Assembly (NCBI RefSeq): GCF_000372725.1
Contig: NW_005197576.1
Span: 373,091 to 437,090 of the forward strand
Length of the DNA stretch: 64,000 nucleotides
Source of the DNA: Emiliania huxleyi CCMP1516
Lineage: Eukaryota; Haptophyta; Isochrysidales; Noelaerhabdaceae
Direction: 5' to 3'
Part shown: positions 58,065 to 64,000 of the stretch, in pieces
How the letters are laid out: the number at the start of each line of letters is the position of its first letter
How positions within the stretch are numbered: position 1 is the first letter of the stretch
The notes under the pieces: generated by a model
Database searches by the model: none
Told to the model about the DNA's origin: nothing
Seen by the model: only the letters and a program-made list of their open reading frames with translations
Program-made: the position numbers and the translations under genes

Positions 58065-61000
58065 ATGCCGAAGCGCGGCGGCTCTGACGCCGGCAGAGGT
58101 GGGAGTCGGCGACAGAAGACGAAGAAGGCGGAGCCAGCTCCAGCGTATGTCGTTGGGCGCGCGTGCCGCGTGCGGCTGCTCGGCGCCGAGGAGTGGCTTT
58201 CTGCGTCGGTAATCGCCATCTCCGGCGCGGACCGGCGGTCTCTCGACCTGCAGCTCGCCGACGACGAGGACGGGGTGGGCCACAGCTGCCGCATCCACCT
58301 GGACCAGCAGCCGGTGCACGTCGCCGACGAGATTGTTTGGGCAAAGGAGCCGCCGGGGGAGGGGAAGGCGGCGGCGACAGCTGGCCAGTGGACGCCGGCG
58401 CTGCTGTACAAGCCACTGGGGCCGCCCGAAGTGGAGTCGTGCGGGCCAAAGCGTGCGCGCGAGGACGCGGCCGCGGGCGGCGCCGCCTTCTCTGGCCGCG
58501 TGACGGAGGGCGAGTTCCTCGAGATTGAGGTTGCCGAGCCGAGCGACCCGTCGCGCGTGTCCTGGAAGCCGGGCGAGGTGCGGCAGGTGCTGTCTGGAGG
58601 GCGCTTCACGTGCTGCGTGAACGGGGACGAGGACTTCATTGAGGAGTACGGGCCGGAGGACGAGGGGGCGGAGTGGCGCAAGGTGCGCGCTCGCATGCTG
58701 TGCCCCGACGCCTCGCCGCGCTGGCTCCCGCCCCGCCCTGCATACGCGCGCGCGACCGCCGTGAGCCGCTCGCGCCGCATCCGTCAGGTTGCCGACCAAG
58801 AGGCGGCGCGCAAGGCCTTCGAGGAGGCGACGGAGGCCGCCCTCAAGGCTGGCGTCCAGCTGCAGCTCACCGAGTACCTCGGCTCGGGCCGGCGCGGCTT
58901 TGCGTCGCGGAGCGACTGCCTCCCCTTCGTGCGGCAGATGTGGAAGCGGAAGACGGACAAGGCGCAGCTGAGGGCCGTCGCCGAGGCGCTCCGCCTGCGG
59001 AGGGCCCTCTCCGCGCCCTACGTGCGCGGGCTCAAGAAGCAGCTCGCCGGCGCGCGCGTGGCGATCTACTGGCCGGACGATGACGAGTGGTACTGCGGCC
59101 GCGTGCAGCAGTACGAGGCCAGGGAGGGCAAGCACGCGGTGCTGTACGACGACGGGGTGCTCGAGTCGCTCGACCTGGCCGAGGAGAGCCTGCACATCTT
59201 CTCGAGCGAGCAGGAGGAGAAAGAGTTCGGCGCCCACTCCAAGTCCGGGCTCTGCTTTCTGTGCGGCCACCACGGCACCCTCGCGCGGCTCAAGGAGACG
59301 GTCTGCGAGCCGGTCCGCCAGGGGGAGGAGGCGGCCTCGCCCCCGCCTGCGCCCGCGCCCGCGCCGCCCGCGCCGCCCGCGCCGCCCGCGCCGCCCGCGC
59401 CGCCCGCGCCGCCCGCGCCGCCCGCGCCGCCCGCGCCGCCCGCGCCGCCCGCGCCGCCCGCGCCACCGAGCGCAGGGGCCCCTGGCGAGGGGCGGGGCGG
59501 CGAGGGCGGAGGCGTGGCGGCGGACGACGTGGAGATGCGAGACGGCGGCAACGGGGCGGCGGAGGGCGGAGGCCGGGCGGCGGCGGCGGCGTCCGGCGGC
59601 GACGGGCCCGCCGAGGCTCAGCCGGCTTCGCAGCCGATGGAGGTGGATGGGGCTGCGCCGGCTGCAGCTGCGGAGACGCCCGAGAAGGGGACGGCGGACC
59701 GGCCTGGCTCGGCGGGCGGGGAGGCGGGCGGGGAGGCGGGCGGGGAGGCGCCTCAGGCCGAGGAGGGCCTGGCGTACACGGGCGACATGCTCGAGTGCGC
59801 GGGCTGCCGCGACCGCTTCCACCTGCGCTGCCTCGACACCAACCTGGAGAGCAAGCCCGAGCTGTGGGACAAGTGGAGGTGCCTCGAGTGCAAGCAGTGC
59901 GAGGTTTGCAAGAAGGACGGCAGCAAGATCCGGCTGGCCATCTGCGAGGACTGCGACGAGGGCTACCACATCGAGTGCCTCGACCCGCCGCTCAAGTCCT
60001 TCCCCCACCGCAACTTCAAGTGCCCCAAGTGCGTCAAGTGCTCGTCGTGCGGCACGCGCACGGCCAAGGCGTGGCGCTCCGACTACACCATGTGCAAGCC
60101 GTGCGGCACCCTCTTCCGCGACCGCCGCTTCTGCGCCATCTGCCTCTCGGTGTACAAGCAGCACGAGACCGACATGGTGCAGTGCGACAAGTGCCGCTTC
60201 TGGATCCACGCGCGGTGCGACGGGTTGGGCGAGGACGACTTGCGCAAGCTGCACGAGTCGGAGGACCCATACGAGTGCCCGAACTGCCGCGGCGAGCGCA
60301 CCTACACGCTGATGGCGCAGGCGCTCGACCAGCTGCAAAAGGAGGACCGCGAGCGCTTCTTCGCCGAGCCGGTGACGGTCGAGTACGCGCTCGCGACGCA
60401 GTACCACACCGTCGTGGACAAGCCGATGGACTTCCGCACCATCCGGGGCAAGGTCACCTCCCTCCAGTACGGCACCACCCAGCTCGAGGCCGTGCGCGCC
60501 TTCCGCGACGACTTTCGGCTCATCTGCTCCAACGCAAAGGCCTTCCACCGCCCAAACGAGAAGATCCACATCGTCGCGCGCCGGCTACTCAAGCTGAGTG
60601 AGAAGGTCATCGACGTCACCTTCCCGTGGCTCAAGGCGGACCTCGCCGGCGCCGGCGACGGCGACGGCGGCCCGGCGGCAAAGGCGGACGCGTCCAAGCC
60701 GGATAAGGAGGAGGTCGCCGTGGGGAGCGACGAGGCGCCGCCGCTGCTCGAGAGCCCGTGGCACCACGTCGCGGCGATCACCTTTGAGGGCGGCGGCGAC
60801 GACGCCTCCGCCTCCTCGGCCTGCTTCGTCTGCGGCGGCCTCTGCGACCCGGACTCGCCGTGGCTGTGCGACTCGGCGCTGCTGCGCTGCACGTGGTGCG
60901 CCGAGACGTACCACTCGTACTGCACGCCCGCGCCGTGCCCCGAGCCGAACGAGGAGACGATGCTCCACTGGTCGTGCCCGCGCTGCCGCTTGCTCACCAT

Positions 61001-64000
61001 CGCGCCCGCCAAGCCGGGCGACGACCCGAGCGAGGCACCGCGCAGCCTGCCCGCCGGCATGACCCGCTGCGCGCGCTGCGACAAGGTGCTGCCGCGCAAG
61101 GGCGCGAGCAGCAGCGGGGCCGAGCCGGGCGGCGCGGACGGGCTCGTGATTTGCTCCGACTGCCGCTGCTGCGAGGGTTGCGGCGCGCGCACCGGCCGGG
61201 GCTGGAGCGAGGATGGCGTGTGGTGCGCCGCGTGCGCGCCCGGGGGGCTCGAGGGCCGCTTCTGCGGCATCTGCTCGCGCGTGTTTGACAACGAGAGCGA
61301 GGAGGCGGCGATGATGATCCAGTGCGACACCTGCCTCATCTGGGTGCACCCGCTCTGCGACGGTCTCGACGAGGAGACCTACTGGAAGTACGCCGAGGGG
61401 CGACCCGGCTTCGAGAAGTACGAGTGCCCCGACTGCAGCGCCGAGCCGTCCGCCTCGGGGGCGGTGCTGTGGCGCCAGATCGAGCGGCTCGTCTCGCGCA
61501 TCCAGCACAAGCGCATCCAGTACTCGGCCGAGCTGCTGCCGCGGCTCGGGCCGGAGCGGTCGTCGCTGACGGACCCGCGGCGCCGCTCCGCGCTTCAGCG
61601 GTGGATCGGCGAGCGGGCCGAGGCCGGGGCGGCGTGGGCCGTCGCGACGCTGCATGAGGCGGGCAACCCGTTTGGTCGCGTGCCCCCCGGGCCGAGGCCG
61701 CCGTCGAGCAACAGCAACACCGACTACGTCGTCACGGGCACGCCGGCGGACGATTGCGGCGAGTGCGTCTACTGCAGGGACAAGATCAAGTTCGGAGGGC
61801 CCAACGTGACCAAAAAGCCGTGCCTGCGGCGGCGCGTGCTCAAGAGCAGCATGGGCAGCTCGCAGACCCACAGCCTCGCGCTCGCGGCGGCGGAGGCCGA
61901 CCCGCAGCCAGGCTCCCTCCCCGCAGACGGGTCGCAGCCGCAGGTCGTTGAGCGCCTCCCGCGCCACGCCGCAGCGCGCTATCGAGGTAGCTCAGCTGCA
62001 TTTCTTCTGGCGATAGGCTGTCGACGAGGAGGCCGCTGGCGTCGCTATCAAGCGCGAGGCGCCTGGCGGCCTCGCCAACGGGCAGGCGCCGGGCGACGAT
62101 GCGTCGGGCGGCACGCAGGCCAATGGCGTCGAGCAGCCCGCCGAGCCGAAGATTTTGTCGATGATCGTCAACAACGGCGTCAGGGCTGAGGCGTGGGACG
62201 GGTACGACTCGTACGAGGAGTACGGCGACGGCGAGGAGAGCGGCGGGGCGCGGCGGCCGATCGCGCGTCCCGCGGCGGGACGGCTCTCGTCCCTCCCAGC
62301 GCTTTGCATGCCTTGTGCCGGGTCTGCCCGCAGCAGTGGAGAGACGCAAGCCGGGAGCGCCGGGGCGTCCGCAGCAGCCGCCGCTAACGGGGCCCCTAGG
62401 GCGCCGTCGGGCGGCAAAGCAGCCTCCGGCCCTTCGCCCGCCAGCTTGCCCAATGGCGGGGACGTGAAGATGGAGGAGGCTGGCAGCACGGCGCCCGAGC
62501 CAGAGGCGGCGGCGCGTGTGCAGGCAGCGGAGCCGGCCGACGCCGAGCAGGTGCTGCCTTTGGCAGGGCAGAGGCCCGGCGCAGAGCCGAGGCCGCGGCC
62601 GGCCGGCGAAGCCGCTCCGTCTGCGGCAGCCGGGGGGCGGCAGCGGGCCGAGGCCGCGGCGGGCAGCGGACAGGGCGAGCGGGCTCCGCTCGACCCAGAG
62701 CCGTCGATTTCGGCGCTCGCCGGGTCGGGGAGCGGTTCGCAGCTTTTGGATGCAGCAGCCGCCAAAGCCGCCGCCGGGGGCGCCGCGATTGTGCCGGCCA
62801 CTCCCGAGGCCGCTGCCCTCTCCGCGGCAGACGCGGACGATGTGCCCGTCGGGGCGCCCGTCTGCGTCTTTTGTGCGCGCGGCGCCCACCCCGTCTGCGG
62901 CCGGCTGATCCCCGTGTCGCCCGGCTGCTGGGCGCACGTCAACTGCGCGATGTGGAGCTCGGAGGTGTTTGAGAAGGAGGCGGGCGTGCTGTACAACATG
63001 CCCTCGGCGGTGCGCAGGTCGGTCAAGAAGCGCTGCGCCCACTGCCACCTCCCGGGCGCCTCGGTCGGCTGCTTCCACAAGAAGTGCCTCGCGGCGTACC
63101 ACTTTGCGTGCGCGCGTTCTTTGGGGTGCGCCTACACGCCGGACGACGGCCGCTCGACGTGGTGCCCGCTGCACGCACCGCCTAAGGCGATCACGCCGCT
63201 GCCGGTGCGGGTCTCGCGCTCCGTCGCCGTCAACCGCTCGCTGCGGCTGCACCGGGCCGACGAGGGCGAGGCGCAGCAGGCGGCGGCCGCCGAGTCGGTG
63301 CTGTTGCAGGTGGGGCAGCTCAAGGTCCTCCGGCTCGGCAGGCCGCAGCCGGCGCGGCCGCAGTTCCACGAGCGGCACCAGATCTTCCCGCTCGGCTACA
63401 CCGCCCGGCGCCGCTTCCACGACCTCGCCAGACTGCCGCCGGCCACGTGCGAGTACAGCTGCAAGGTCGGAGAGCACGCCGGGCTGCCCTCCTTCGTCAT
63501 CGCCCACCCGACCGAGCCGGGCCTCTGCTTCAAGAGCTCGACCGCGACGGGCGCGTGGCACGCGCTCGTCAACCGGCGCGCGCGGGTGCACGGGGTGCGG
63601 CCGCTCAACCTCACGCCGGCTCAGATGCAGCTGGAGGGCGCGCTCTTCTTTGGGCTCGCCGTGCCGGCGGTGGCGCAGCTCATCGAGCAGCTGCCGGGGG
63701 CAAAGTCGTGCGAGGGCTTCCACCCTCGCTACTCGCGGCCCGAGGCGATGCAGAAGGTGCCGCCGCTGCCAAAGTCGACCAACGGTTGCGCGCGCGCCGA
63801 CCCGTACGTCAAGCGCTCCTCGCAGTACAAGGCGGCGCACTCTGTCTACCACCGGCCCTTCCTCAACCGCGGAGCGATCCAGTCGCACAAGGAGAAGGAG
63901 GAGCCGGCCGAGGGCGAGGAGCGCGAGGGGCTGCTCCTGCGCCGGAGGGAGGGCGAGTCCCGCTCGGTCGGCCAACTCGCCGCGCTGCAGTCCTTCTCCG
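58065..64000 (+). CDS. Trithorax/MLL-type chromatin regulator (partial at window end)
   Basis: Exon 1 from ATG 58065 (MPKRGGSDAG) is about 1270 codons. It has a Tudor/Agenet-like region (residues about 30-95), another near 331 (RVAIYWPDDDEWYCGRVQQY), and an Ala-Pro run (about 426-467). A PHD cluster (about 573-745: MLECAGCRDRFHLRCLD, CEDCDEGYHIECLDPPLKSF) is followed by a bromodomain (about 753-850: TQYHTVVDKPMDFRTIRGKV) and a second PHD cluster (about 918-1135). A CXXC-like half finger (CGECVYCRDKIKFGGPN) comes near 1231. After an intron within about 61860-62020 the frame stays open to 64000. It encodes an extended PHD (62857-63180), FYRN (63315-63450: PLGYTARRRFHDLARLPPAT) and FYRC (63490-63700: AHPTEPGLCFKSSTATGAWH). 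This order is that of H3K4 methyltransferases; a SET domain would lie beyond the window. Confidence 0.88.
59350..59465 (+). repeat. Coding 9-bp tandem repeat (Ala-Pro-Pro)n
   Basis: About thirteen units of cgcccgcgc-type 9-mers encode an Ala-Pro-Pro run in the trithorax-like protein. It is prone to length change and to assembly collapse. Confidence 0.95.

Noticed and set aside
57993-60569. 858-codon minus-strand open frame opposite the trithorax-like gene
   Set aside because: It is the complement of a strongly biased GC-rich coding sequence; the plus strand carries all recognisable domains.

Overview
This window looks like nuclear DNA of a GC-rich unicellular alga, most plausibly a haptophyte. 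Compact genes with short introns sit among many dispersed repeats. Several introns fixed by protein conservation use GC rather than GT donors. Carbohydrate-active enzymes carry small Cys-rich modules. There is a neoxanthin-synthase-like ABA4 gene, and TTAGGG-type telomeric repeat occurs once inside a gene. The haptophyte call is inference: no rRNA, plastid or marker gene is present. Two 100-N assembly gaps (30501-30600, 41069-41168) show it is draft scaffold sequence.

Layout. 1-10 kb: a CNNM/CorC-type transporter, an LEA-2-like membrane-anchored protein, two GACAGC repeat arrays, a type II membrane protein that may be a sulfotransferase, and an AT-hook protein. 10-16 kb: an unusual YbaK / OB-like / DEDDy exonuclease / PUA-like fusion, a Dpy-30-like protein and a C1orf50 (DUF2452) homologue, with dispersed repeat modules between them. 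16-27 kb: an exostosin (GT47) gene with an N-terminal Cys-rich module, a broken serine beta-lactamase-like fragment, a DUF1501 protein head-to-head with a GT25/DUF5672 double glycosyltransferase, a 1.5-kb element with terminal inverted repeats, and a CCR4/angel-type nuclease. 27-34.4 kb: an FAD-dependent oxidoreductase, a long-chain polyprenyl diphosphate synthase interrupted by a gap, an RluA pseudouridine synthase, and a basic/acidic chromatin-type protein. 35-43.8 kb: a GT8-like glycosyltransferase, a Pro-rich secreted or membrane protein cut by the second gap, and a lipoxygenase-like protein.

43.9-52.7 kb is accessory DNA. It holds a transposase-like gene, an exactly abutting convergent chromodomain gene, an 886-bp terminal-inverted-repeat element whose unfilled target survives as a paralogue at 804-809, and a roughly 1.4-kb insertion carrying a Tudor-like ORF whose uninterrupted paralogue lies at 34.7-35.1 kb. 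53-64 kb: an amino-acid transporter, the ABA4-like protein, and the first two thirds of a trithorax/MLL-type chromatin regulator (tandem PHD, bromodomain, CXXC-like, extended PHD, FYRN, FYRC) that runs off the end.

There is no operon logic. A shared theme is secretory-pathway glycan synthesis (GT47, GT25/DUF5672, GT8-like, possible sulfotransferase), which would suit an alga building surface polysaccharides or scales. The repeats are not random: the same short modules recur just upstream of several start codons, and several occur as inverted pairs.
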